From NCBI GenBank assembly GCA_028023455.1, contig JAQFVV010000017.1:2487001-2551000 (forward strand): 64,000 nt of DNA, in the 5' to 3' direction. Source of the stretch: Epiperipatus broadwayi (Eukaryota; Onychophora; Udeonychophora; Euonychophora; Peripatidae). The notes beneath the pieces were generated by a model, which made no database searches, was not told the DNA's origin, and saw nothing but the letters and a program-made list of their open reading frames with translations. The stretch's first letter is position 1; every line of letters starts with the position of its first letter. Of the stretch, positions 45,888 through 57,040 are shown in pieces. The position numbers were made by a program, and so were the translations under genes.

Positions 45888-46545
45888 TTAAACCACTAAA
45901 CATCACATGATCACCATTTCTTATGCTTGCTCATAACTGTTATTAAAACAGGCAAAACTCTCCATACAATACTGTCACTCAGTGCAAGCTAGAGTAATCA
46001 ATGGATGCCAGAAGGTTTGTGCATAAAATGGTATCCATTGATTACTTTAGCTTGCACTGAGTGGCACTACTATATGGAGAGTTTTGCTGGTTTTAATAAC
46101 AGTTATGAGCAAGCATAAGAAATGATTATCATGTGATGTTTAATGGCTTAATACCAATCCTGCCTAATAAGATAGTCATGGCTATGGTTATTAAAGAACC
46201 CAAGATACCAAAATGTATTGGTACTGAACTGAGTTTAGACCTATATGACTATATAAGCTAATGAGCTGAGATTGAAAATATTGTTGTGTTTTCAATTTTA
46301 TTCTCATAGTTTTTAGTTAACTAGAGATAAAGATGGCTGCTGGAGGGTTGCATTAGATTCTAAGATCTAGGTGCAGTGCTCTCAGATCCAAGGCACCTCA
46401 CTGACAAAGGTCACAAGCCAGAAACTAGTCTGGGGATATTGAATGAGTAGGCCTAGATAAGAATTTTATGCACAATCCTTCTGGCATCCATTGATTAATC
46501 TGGCTTGCACTGAGTAGCACTACTGTATGGAGAGTTTTGCCTGTA
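45888..46545. mobile_element. Retrozyme-like insertion, 466-nt family, near-complete plus monomer with minus stub, TSD
   Basis: A minus-oriented stub (45888-46029) is joined to more than one plus-oriented monomer (46030-46545), including the full ribozyme region. TGAATATGTA at 45878-45887 and 46546-46555 is the probable target duplication (10 bp). Confidence 0.78.
46386..46444 (+). ncRNA. Hammerhead ribozyme, 466-nt family, core mutated
   Basis: CUGAUGA reads CUGACAA here; stem II, GAAA, ACUAGU, the GUC triplet and stem I remain. The change at G8 should abolish activity. Confidence 0.6.
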
Positions 46546-46559
46546 TGAATATGTAACTG

Positions 46560-47090
46560 CAGTAAATTGCAAACAGATTCTGAAGAACTATTTTTTTAAA
46601 ATAAACTTGCAAATATGTTTACTCTTTAGTGCATTAATACCAATACATTCTGTCTCATAAAAAGAGGCTGCCTTTTTCATCTGACCTTCGACCATATATA
46701 TATTGTAAATAAATTTAAGCATTGATACCCAAAATGGTTGAAACTTCATATTAGTGGTGATCTTAATTTGCAAATTAATCAAGCCAGCTTACTGTTTCAA
46801 ATTTTAATTTTCTTTAAATACTAATAATTTTAATTGCATGTAACTAATTTTTACAGATGATCAAATATGTAATATTTATGAACATAAATGTTTATGAATG
46901 TAAATAGTTCTTGGAATGAACATGTCTGAATACATTACTAAGATTGTTTCATGAATTATATTCATAAACATCAGATTTTTTTTAGCAATAAAAACCATTT
47001 ATCTGTGACTAAAATTATTAGTATATGATTTTTTATGATTATACCATTTTATGAGCTTATATATAATATATTCGAACTCAGAATTTCAAT
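46560..47090. other. No recognised feature
   Basis: AT-rich sequence. Confidence 0.5.
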
Positions 47091-47094
47091 CTCC

Positions 47095-48010
47095 CTATAT
47101 CTATCCAGACTATCTTATACAACTGATACATATGACCACATGCATGTGAAAAAGATAAATGATCTCCAACATAATATCCAAATCATCATCTCCCAAACAT
47201 ATGTATAATCAGCACTCGGTTTATATTAAGGTAGCAAATCTTCAAACTTTTATGGACAGGCTTCAACCTTCTCCACCTTCTAACTTTTCAGCTATCTATA
47301 TCATTAAAAATCTGATGATTGAACACTCAAAGCCCTTGTTGATGCCAATATTATTGTCATATCCATATTGACTTTATGTTATTTTAATACTTCACATATA
47401 GGACCTTAATGTGTTCATTATATAGCAAAGGGATGGCAGAATACAGGCTAAATATATAATATTTAAATAGCATATTTTCTATACATTAAGTTCAGTAAAG
47501 AAAATAATATATTTTTATTTAAATTATATATAGAGAGGATTTGAACTCAGACTTTCAAACCCCCTTCAGCTATCCAATCTATCTCATACAACCAATACAC
47601 ATGACTACACACATGTAAAAAAGATAAATGATCTCCAATATAACATTTCATGCTGAACCACATTATTTCCCATACACATATATAAACAACACTCAGTTTA
47701 TATTAAGATAGCAAATCTTCAAATTTTAATGGGTAGGCTTCAATTTTCTCAACCCTCCACCTCTTCAGCCATTCATATCTCTGAAAATCTGATGATGAAT
47801 GCTCAGAGCCCTTGATAATGCCAATATTACTGTCATGCCCATGTTCATCTTAAGTTATTCTGATCCATCACATATAGAACCTTAATATGTCCATTATATA
47901 AAAAAGGGATGGGAAGAATACAGACTAATTATGTAATATTTAAATAGAAGTATATTTTCTATACATTAAGTTCAGTATAGAAAATAATATACTTCTATTT
48001 AAATATTATA
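47095..48010 (-). mobile_element. Hammerhead family 1 tandem dimer, about 469-bp period
   Basis: Two direct copies on the minus strand: GATAAATGATCTCCA recurs at 47154 and 47623, and a CATTAAGTTCAGTA block at about 47485 and 47966. Each unit ends in a hairpin (for example 47935-48010, where AATATTTAAATAGAAGTATA mirrors its complement). The ribozyme core is deleted in both units, with different deletions. It is a tandem, retrozyme-like arrangement without working ribozymes. Confidence 0.7.
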
Positions 48011-48019
48011 TATATTGTA

Positions 48020-50000
48020 ATGGGATGGGGTATGATAGGGTAAACCTTGGGTGGTGGAAACATCATCACTCAAGTCGAAAATAAATATAAAATTTACATA
48101 AAGTATAATAAATATCATGATTGCAAAATGATTGACTAAAGTAATGATCAAAGGATGATATTAAAAAATGTTTAATATCAAAAAATATTAAGAAATTTTA
48201 ATGTTATATAGAACATGAAATCACAAAATCTCTTGAGAGATCAGCCCAGCTACTCCTCAGAACAACCATGATTAACTATACATCAACCAGCATTATCAAA
48301 AAGTAAAAGTAAGATTCATCATCATGAATGATCAACACTAAAATAAAAGTCAACAGTCCATCTTGGGGCTAGATTTGATTAATACAAAATAAAAATGAAC
48401 AGTTAATCTTGTGACTAGATTGGAAATGGGTCTTCTGAAGACCAGGTCAACTATTTAGCCTTTATCAGCTTAGGAAATTATTTAAACATTTTTTGGATGC
48501 TTCACTTAAGGGCTAATTCATCAGAATACACAATCTAGAAAAATCTAAACAATAATGCTGGGACATTAAGCATGCTGATCATCATCAATGCTCTGGCCAC
48601 TTAATGCCATTAATGCACTGGCCAACTATAAACTTCATTTCTAAGACTAAACTAAAATTTAGTGTATGGGCTTTAAAGATTATAATCTTAGCACCAATCC
48701 AGGTTATATCAATCAATCATCATCATCAATCATTTAGATGCCCATAAGCACTAAAATTCAACTCCATTTATATATCAGCCATTATACACAAATCTAGCCC
48801 AGAAAAACAAGCTCATTACTATTATGTGACCAAGAAATAATGATTTAATACATTTTTAACAATTGAATTCAAGTTTATTAACAATAAAAAATGATATTAA
48901 GGTCTCTAAGATTTAAGCTACCCATATAAATTAAGCCTTATGTTGTGATTTACATATATGTGATTTACAAAATTCAATACATGACTCAAGTTGTACACTA
49001 TGATTTACATATATGTTACATATAGACACACAGATATGTGTTTTACTATTACATGAATACATATATGAATTGACATTTAATAATAATAAAAAATGATTAA
49101 AATTTACATATAGGTTCCATTTCACAAGCACTGATATATATATATATATGTGCACACAGAGTGCAGTACAATTGGATGACAAAATTTGAATCATCATAAA
49201 ATAATAAATACATGATTAAACTTTTCAGTTATATAAAAATACTATAAATGATTAAAATTTTACATATATACCTATGCATGTTGAATTGTGAATACACATT
49301 GATGTCTATTTTATATATTTAATTTTTGTCAAAATAAAATTATTAATTTTATATGTAATTAATTCCTGATTTAACATATGTGTTGTGTGTATAGGAATGT
49401 ATATGCACGTTGATGTTTATATTATATTTTAATTTGTCATAATAATAATATTTTTCCTTATTAATTCCATTTGGAAAACATACATAAATTTTATATATAT
49501 ACCATGTATTAACAAAATATAGATGTAAATTAAGACTAGTTATCAGTTTTTTTCTTTCAAAAAAAAATCAGTTTATAAGTTTCTTTTTTTCTTTTTCAAA
49601 AAGTATTATCAATTTTTTTTTCTTTAAAAAATATAACAGTCAATTTTTGGTTTGACAGGTACTTGTTGATTGATTAATTATCAACATTTTTAAATTTAGA
49701 TTATAGAATTATCTATTAATTCTTTACTTTTTTATTTGTTTATTTATTTTTTTTAAAAAAAGGGTTTCAAAATAATATTTTTCTATATATCTCTCAGATG
49801 TCATTATGTTTTCTCAACAAATGACTTTAAACAAAATCATTCTATATTATTTATCTTACATTTTAGAATGTAATTTTTTTAAAAAAAAATTATTTAAAAT
49901 AACTTACTTAAAGTTTAGTTGATGTTATATATAATGCTACTACTCACCATTGTATATATGTTTATCTGTGCTTCTTTGTATGTTGATACATCAGCATATG
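48020..50000. other. No recognised feature
   Basis: AT-rich, with short direct repeats near 48350-48430 (GTCAACAGTCCATCTTG-like and AACAGTTAATCTTG) and TA/TG runs near 49130-49150. No gene is seen. Confidence 0.45.
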
Positions 50001-50119
50001 TATAATTACTTCTTCAGCAACTGATGGTTTATCTTGGTGAAGACTAACCTAAGTGATTGTCAGCATCAGGAAAGTATAAGTAAGTATGTTGGCATTCCAT
50101 GAGTTCCCTACTGTATAGA

Positions 50120-50160
50120 ATTTGATGAGCTTCAGGCTAGAAACTTGTTTTGGTCTGCCT
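50120..50160 (+). other. Hammerhead-like string in unknown repeat (weak)
   Basis: TTTGATGAGCTTCAGGCTAG followed by AAACTTG has the layout of a hammerhead core (GAUGA, a GC-UUCA-GGC hairpin, GAAAC), with U for C at position 3. The surrounding 50000-50480 segment has no second copy in this window. Confidence 0.25.
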
Positions 50161-50695
50161 TTAAGTCTATAAATTTCAACACAAAGAAGTGGATCATTTT
50201 ACTCCACGTGAATTCAAACTCCATCTTTGAACTGTAGAGATACTACTGGATCTGCTTTGACTTCAGTTACATCTCGTGGAAGCTCGGTATAAATCTGCCA
50301 GACTTCTCTCTGGCCAGCTAAACAACTTTGCAGTTAACCTATTGGCTATAACCGATTAGCCAATTGCTTCTCAAAAAAAAAAATACTATCCAAAACATTG
50401 TAGCTGGCCAATCTGGCCACAGCTTCTGAAAATTTTAAACCAGACTGTACTAATCTTTTCCATCCAGTCTTATATAATCTTGGTGAAGTGATAAAAACAC
50501 TAAATTTAAAAGTTTTTTATCTTGATTAAAAAGAATTTTAATTGTTTTGAAAGAAACTTTGAAATTTTTATCAAAGTGTGATATACATGATTTTACTTAG
50601 AGAAATGCATACAAGCATTAATTAAAAAATAGATATTTTATACAAGTTTTAATTAAAAGATTTCCAAAAATAAATCCTGTTTGTTTTTAAAATTA

Positions 50696-50696
<1 letters not shown>

Positions 50697-50735
<39 letters not shown>

Positions 50736-50757
50736 AATAATACTACTAATAATAATT
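50697..50757. repeat. (AAT)n microsatellite
   Basis: About 12 perfect triplets followed by interrupted ones. Confidence 0.9.
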
Positions 50758-51274
50758 TATTTAGATCTTTTTAAAAATATTTATTTCATAATAAAATTCT
50801 GTTTTAAATCCAGAACTATTTAACCCTTTGCAGTCATTATTATTCCGAGTGAAATGTAGAAAATATCTACAAAAATTTATATCTGTGTTTAGTTCTATTT
50901 TTCCTTTCTTTATATATATATATGCACACACAGCTATGTTGCTGTGTGCATGTAACCTAACCAGTTACAATATATATATATATAAGAAATCTATTAATAA
51001 CATGGGTATTAATTCCAAATAGTTTTTTGGCAATGAACATTGTGATCTAGCAAGAAAAATATACTTGATCATCATCAATTGTAATATGTTATTGTTTCCC
51101 ATTTTACATTTCATGCATACATGGTTAATTCAAGATGTTAAGATTCATAAGCTGATTTTCAAGTGAATAAAATCAAATAAAAAAACTCAGTCGGTCATTT
51201 GAATGAAATTATTCTGTTTCGTCTTTCCAGTAAAGATAATTAAATGTCATTATTTACAAAGACATCAAGACACA

Positions 51275-51372
51275 TGTCACATGACCTAATTTAACAAGCT
51301 TGTATTACAAATGTTATATATTATAAATGTTATGTATTCTGCAAAGCTTGTTAAAGTCATATGATTTCTAAA
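51275..51372. repeat. Fold-back repeat, arms about 42 bp
   Basis: GTCACATGACCTAATTTAAC and AACAAGCTTG on the left mirror CAAAGCTTGTTAAAGTCATATGA on the right across a short AT centre. Confidence 0.65.
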
Positions 51373-51374
51373 AT

Positions 51375-51930
51375 GATTAAACCCATCTATTCTTATTACA
51401 TATTTGCATAACATTTAATATGTCAGATCAATCGTAAAATAATGATTTCAGTTTTATGCATAAATACAAATTTCAAACATAAACAATGATACTTCACAAA
51501 TAATTCAACAATTCAAGTTATAAAATTGCAATTGTATAAAATATAAAGTCTGTATTATTATAAAGTTATTAAAAATATAGACTCTTAAATCAGTCTTTTA
51601 ATTTCTCAATAAAAAAATATTTTCATTTATAAGATATGTAAATTATTTTTTCTTGATAGTCCTTTTAGAATCAAATCTGAACTAGATAGCACTAGATATC
51701 ATAATCTATGCTTAAACAAAGTATTATTATATTATCCTTCTTTATGCATCATATTATAAAAAATTAAACAAATTTCTTATTACTGTAACTGCTTAATTTA
51801 TTAAAATTAATATAAAATAAGTTATAAATACTAAGGGTTTGCTGAATATAATTGTGTGAGTATATTAAAGTATGTGTATGATATATTTAAGATATGTATA
51901 TTGTCTATGCTAAACTCAATGCAATTATAA
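51375..51930. other. No recognised feature
   Basis: AT-rich sequence. Confidence 0.5.
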
Positions 51931-52002
51931 AGACTTGAATTTCCCTACATCTATCCAATATATCTTATACAACTGATATACATGACTACATATAGGTGAA
52001 AA

Positions 52003-52059
52003 AGATCTCCAATAAACATATTTTGTGCTGAAGTAGCACTCATCAGTTGGTCCAGATCA
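52003..52059 (-). ncRNA. Hammerhead ribozyme, family 1, inactive variant
   Basis: CUGAUGA and stem II GUGCU/AGCAC are intact, but G12 is replaced (AAAA for GAAA) and the cleavage triplet reads AUU. It shares these changes with 52313-52372. Confidence 0.6.
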
Positions 52060-52312
52060 CAATCTCCCACACATATATAGAATCAGTGTTTAGTTTATAT
52101 TATGATAGCAAATCTTCTTACTTTAATGGATGAGCTTCAATTCTCTCCACTGTCCAACTCATCAGCCATCCATTTCATTAAAAATTTGAGGATCAAATGC
52201 TCAAGGCCTTTGCTGTTGGTGGTTGAAGAGTTGGAGAGTACAGAGGATTCAAACTTACTCATTAAAGTTTAAAGATTTAAACTGGGCACTGATTGTATAT
52301 ATGTGTGGGAGA

Positions 52313-52372
52313 TTGTGATCTGGGCCAACTGATGAGTGCTGGTTCAGCACAAAATACATATATTGGAGATTG
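52313..52372 (+). ncRNA. Hammerhead ribozyme, family 1, inactive variant
   Basis: CUGAUGA at 52329-52335, stem II GUGCUG/CAGCAC, then AAAA instead of GAAA, followed by UACAUAUAUUGG. G12 is essential in the hammerhead mechanism, so this copy should not cleave. Confidence 0.6.
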
Positions 52373-52500
52373 TTTATCCTTTTCACATGTATGTGGTCAT
52401 AAGTATCAGTTATATAATATACATTGGATAGATTTAGAGAGCTTGAAAGTTTGAGTTCAAGTCCCTTATATGAAAACATTAAATATAATATATGTATATA

Positions 52501-52775
52501 TGTAATCTTGTGAAAGGAATTACTCTTCCCACATGCAATATTAGATTGATATTAAATTTCATGTCAATAATCACTTTAATAGCATAAATAAATCACTTAT
52601 GCTTAAAACCTATTCTTATATAAACCAACTCTATTGGCTGAGCTTAAATCAGAACTTAATCCCACTATTAACATGATCAATAAGGGTTGGTTTATATAAG
52701 AATAGACTGAATGCAAGTAAATTTAATACCAAGATGTCTGAAGAGTAATTTTCTTCCACAAGATTACTCACATAT
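52501..52775. repeat. Fold-back element with nested inverted repeats
   Basis: The outer ends GTAATCTTGTGAAAGGAATT and their inverse complement (AAGAGTAATTTTCTTCCACA plus AGATTAC) enclose an inner inverted pair (TATTCTTATATAAACCAACT and its complement). Total length is about 270 bp, non-coding. Confidence 0.7.
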
Positions 52776-52939
52776 ATGTATAATTTGCTAAATTATTTAT
52801 TAATATATATATATATATATTTGACATACATATTGAATGTCATATTACTCACATATTGTATATAAATAAGGTATAATATATGTATATATTTGATGCATGT
52901 AAATTTGAGATTATTTGTTGAGCATATAGGAAATATGTA

Positions 52940-53520
52940 AATATTTTTAGAGAAAGGCTTTAACCTTTGTCATATGTGCCTTGAACATTTACAGTAGTCA
53001 AACAATGTTTTTTTGACTATAGAAGAATCTCTCAACAGCAACTTTATAAAGATAAAAACAGTGATCTTATCATTAACCTAAAGTCCCATTTATATAGACC
53101 AATTTGAAGCATCTTCATTTGAAAGTGTGAAATTATTAGTTTTTTCACTTTTTAAATCCATCATTCCCTTTACAAATTAACCTTCATGAAATTTTGTGAT
53201 TTACAACAAGTTAATATTACAAACATTATACTGAAATTAGGTTAAAGATAAGACAGCCATTCTTATCTTTATAAATTGTAGTTTTATATTGGAGTATTCC
53301 CATCATCTAATATGAGTATTGAATGTCTTTAGAAAAATTTAATTTTATTTAAATATTCCAAGTATATTCAACTGTTAGTAATAGTACATCAAACTTTTTA
53401 AAGTCATTATCTTGTGTTGAGGTTTGAGAGGTCCATCTATAGTCAAAAAAAGACATCATTTGATTATTATAAACATTCAAGGCACATATGATAAAGATTA
53501 CAGTCTTTTTCTAAAAGTAT
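52940..53520. repeat. Fold-back repeat, family C (copy 2), interrupted by SINE tail
   Basis: The arms (about 52945-53105 and about 53225-53515) match family C at 30990-31395. A SINE-tail-like block (CATCATCTAATATGAGTATT, then TTATTTAAATATTC) at about 53290-53395 lies inside the right arm. Confidence 0.6.
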
Positions 53521-53602
53521 TTGATATATATATATATATATATATATGGTATGTATATTTGATATATATATATATATATATATATGGTATGTATACATAT
53601 AT
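53518..53602. repeat. Duplicated (TA)n block
   Basis: TTTGATATATAT...GGTATGTATA occurs twice in tandem with a period of about 40 bp. Confidence 0.8.
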
Positions 53603-53714
53603 ATGTATGTAGGTAATAAGCTCTAAAAATGAGTCACTTTTAAGAAAATATCATGTTAAGCTGCTTATTTATATGATAAACTATTTGGGTATTCATGTAT
53701 TTATACATATCTTA

Positions 53715-53765
53715 TAATTCTGAAGAAGATTTCTGGTTAATTGAAATTGTAAGGTTGAGGTTGAT
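53715..53765 (+). other. Hammerhead-like PLE tail string
   Basis: TCTGAAGAAGATTTCTGGTT followed by AATTGAAATTG has the CUGAAGAAG-hairpin-GAAA layout of the family A and B tails and lies about 340 bp upstream of a Penelope RT remnant. Confidence 0.35.
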
Positions 53766-54084
53766 TAATTTTAACAATAATAAGAAAGAGGGATTTATTT
53801 AATTTTTTATATTTTTTAAATTATTTACTACTAAATTTTAAAATAAAAGATAATTTATTGCCTTTTCCCCTTCATTCTTTTAGAATAGACTTACTAATAT
53901 GGAAATCTCTGATCAACAGACTTTGATTGTTTTTCCTGTTGTTTGTATGATTCAGAGCTTTTGATTTTTTTATATTTTTCACGAAATAAATCCATTTTTA
54001 AGTCGTTTATTCCAAAGTAACTATATACATAACATTAAATATCATCATAGATAAAAAAAAAAAAATTGAATCTTGGTTTTCATA

Positions 54085-55180
54085 TATAGCTAACTAAAAA
54101 AGTGTGTATCAAATGTTGACTGAAAAATGTTTATATATATATAAGGGTATGAAAATCAAAACAATAAAAAAAAAGGGTTATACATTTTTGCAAGATTATT
54201 TATGCTTTACAGTTGTACTTTTATTTATATATATATTTTTCCTTTTATACATCAAATTTATTATAGAAGTAAAAAATAGTAACCAACTTCCATTCTTAGA
54301 TGTTTTAATTGAAAGAAAGAAGGGTGAGTCTTTATCCCATAGTATATATAGAAAGCAAATACACACTGGGAGATATCTACATTTTTCCTCTCGCTACTAT
54401 CAAACACTATTATTTTCAGTGGCAAAGACATTGTTAGATATAACTAAGAGATTTTCCGATGGTAGCCATTTTCACCAAGATATCTACGCTACTAAAAAAA
54501 TGCTTTTTCCTAGTGGTTTTGATCATAGATTTATTAGTAGAACTTTTTTATATAATATGAAAAATGATTTCGATACTTCAAAAATTTAAGACTGTTCTTC
54601 CATATATGAAGGAAGAAAGTGATAAAATTGGTAATGTTTTAAAGAAAAATAATATTCACACAATTTATAATATATTAAAAAAATTAATGAAATATTTTCA
54701 CACTCTAAAGATAAAACTCTTTTTGAATGTTATGTTGTAAATAAAATTCCATGTGGAGTTTGTTTACATTCATATATTGGATAGACCAATAGACCAAATA
54801 TAGAATATAAATAAGAAAGGAAAAACCCATTTTGACATTTATAGAAAAATCCAATTCATCAGCCATTTATTCATGCATTGAATTAACTAACCATGCATCA
54901 ATTTTAATAAAACACATATTCCGGCAAAAATTGAACAATATCATCAGAGATTGCTAAGGGAAGCTATAGAAATTTTTAAAATGCCCAAGAGCATAAATGA
55001 AAAGTGCTAAATTAAAGAAAATTAACAATATTTGGAAAAAGCTATTGGAAGATAAAATATTTTTTAAACCTTCTCAACCAACACAATTTAAGAATGGGGA
55101 TAAAATAACAAAAGAAAAAAATAATGATTTTAAATCTCACCACACATATTCTTGTGATTTGAGAAAGAAGAAGATCTGAG
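54085..55180 (+). pseudogene. Penelope-like element: RT C-terminus and GIY-YIG endonuclease
   Basis: The 161-codon frame 54104-54589 holds IKFIIEV then NQLPFLDVLIERKKG, SHSIYRKQIHTGRYLHFSSR and ISRTFLYNM, the conserved end of the Penelope RT (the NQLPFLDVL and YRKPTHTDRYL blocks). Downstream frames give LPYMKEESDKIGNVLKKNNI (thumb/linker), KIPCGVC then SYIG (GIY-YIG start), ELTNHASI and FRQKLNNIIRDC (GH and helix region), and INNIWKKLL near 55012-55050, the usual C-terminus. Several stops and frameshifts occur after 54589. The first 50 residues of the open frame are low-complexity and probably not part of the protein. Confidence 0.8.
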
Positions 55181-55375
55181 AAAAGTACTTGTTATTGTAC
55201 TGAAACATCAGCATATATCAAAAGCAATTATTAGTACTTTTTCTGATATCAATTTTAAAAAATAATCCAGATGAAGGCCATCAAAACTGTGAGTAAATGT
55301 TGGCTCCTCAAATAAACAAGTGTTATACCAGAATTCAATTATAAATATTTTTTCTTCATGATTAATCAAACTTAT

Positions 55376-56335
55376 TATAACAATGGCAAATTCTTCATAC
55401 AGTAGTGTCACCTAGTGCAATCCTTAATACTCAATGGATGCAAGAATGCTTGTGCATAAATTGTTCATACAGTAGTGTCACCTAGTGCAATCCTTAATAC
55501 TCAATGGATGCAAGAATGATTGTGCATAAATTGTTCATACAGTAGTGTCACTTAGTGCAATCCTTAGTACTCAATGGTTGCAAGAATACTTGTGCATAAA
55601 ATCCCAATCTAGTACCTACTAAACAAATATCCCCAAACTAGTTTATAGGTTGTAGCTTTTATCAGTTTAAGAGCCTTGGATCAGAGAACACTACATCTAT
55701 ATTTTAGAATCTAATGCAATCTTTTAGCAGCTATATTTTACACATTTACTTAACAATAAAGCTAGGAATCAAAGATGAACACACAATAACATTTCCAGGC
55801 ACATTAACAGCTTGTGTAAGCATAGAAAATAACAATAATGTGATGTTTTGATGGTGTTATACCTATCCTGCCCATGGAATAATGATGACTGTAGTTTTTA
55901 AAACCCAAAGATACCAAAATGTATAGATGCTGATCTGAGTTCAGATCTATATGATTATACAAGCAAATGAGCTTGGATTGAAAACATTATTGTTTTTTCA
56001 TCTTGGACATATAGCTTTATAGTTGACAAAGTAGGTAAAATGCAATTACTGGAGGGTTGCATTAGATTGTAAGATCATCAAACATCACATGATAGATCTA
56101 AGTGCAGTGCTCTCAGGAACAAAGTTTCTCACTGATGAAAGTCACAAACTAGAAAGTAGCCTAGGAATATTGAATGAATAGGCATTTGGTAGGGATTTAA
56201 TGCACAAACCTTCTTGCATTCTATGGACTACTAACTCTTGGACTGGGTGGCACTACTGTATGGAGAGTTTGCTGCTATTATTAACAGATTCTGTAAGCAT
56301 AGGGAATTGTGATCATGTGATGTTTACATGGTTTT
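55376..56335. mobile_element. 466-nt hammerhead family, inverted multimer with internal 70-bp triplication
   Basis: A minus-oriented part (55376 to about 55850) begins with a 70-bp unit present nearly three times (ATACAGTAGTGTCACCTAGT at about 55397, 55467 and 55537). A plus-oriented monomer follows (about 55850-56335) with a decayed ribozyme at 56116-56176. AAACTTAT at 55368-55375 and 56336-56343 may be the target duplication. A stray ATCAAACATCACATGAT block near 56075-56095 interrupts the plus monomer. Confidence 0.7.
56116..56176 (+). ncRNA. Hammerhead ribozyme remnant, 466-nt family
   Basis: CUGAUGA at 56132-56138 and GAAA are present. Stem III and the cleavage triplet (GUAGC for UAGUC) are altered, and the stem I pairing is reduced. 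Confidence 0.45.
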
Positions 56336-56344
56336 AAACTTATA

Positions 56345-56685
56345 CTTAATCTAAAAATAGCGATAGAAAAATTCTGAATTTATTTGAGACATTTTAGCCT
56401 ACAAAAAGCGAGTCTTTTTTAAATTTATAAATTCTCTCTTTAATTTTTGAAGTTCTTTATATTTTATGTATATGTATATTTAATAAAACACTCATTGACT
56501 TGAGTTCAGATGAAAAAGTATAAATTAAACATATACTAATTAATTACACTGAGCCAAATTTTGGCAAAACACTTCCAGAATAATTGATATGATATAATAT
56601 GTAAATGACGTACTATATGCAAATAAGACAATTTGATATATCATTTTTTTGAACAATGGCACATGTGTTGGAATAAGAATAATGT
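56345..56685. other. No recognised feature
   Basis: AT-rich sequence. Confidence 0.5.
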
Positions 56686-56689
56686 GATG

Positions 56690-57040
56690 CGGTGATGTGA
56701 TGCATGTGATGTGATGCACCAGAGCTTCTCCTTTATCAGAGTCAGGAATCTCTCAGGCACTATGCCCAGATAAACCTGTTAGCCACATTTCCTTTTCATT
56801 TTTCACCATTTTTCTCATATTCTTCTCTGAACCAGTTCCATCCCATTTCCACAACATAATCTTTGTCAACTCAATGGCCTTTATACCCAAATAGTGCTTG
56901 TCTTTATCCAAACCCAGCATAAAAACCAAGAACCCACTTTCTGTGCATTCACATTGTTATATTTATTCTTCCACAACTTCATTATTTGCACCTTTTCTGC
57001 TTGTAAACATTTACATTCAATTAACTGATGCCTAATTTTT
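56690..57040 (-). pseudogene. Second copy of the LINE 3' end
   Basis: This segment repeats the 3' end of the adjacent LINE (57041-57400) in the same orientation: CACAACATAATCTTTGTCAA, AACCCAGCATAAAAA and ACATTTACATTCAA recur in both. It ends in a CATCACAT-type short tandem tail near 56690-56720. It is either an independent 5'-truncated insertion or a local duplication. Confidence 0.8.

Larger units (their letters stand above)
51935..52500. mobile_element. Hammerhead family 1 inverted dimer
   Basis: A minus-oriented copy (51935 to about 52250) is followed by a plus-oriented copy (52255-52490). Each carries a ribozyme region in which GAAA is AAAA. The ends read CTTGAATTTCCCTACAT and its degraded complement. 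No clear target duplication is seen. Confidence 0.7.
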
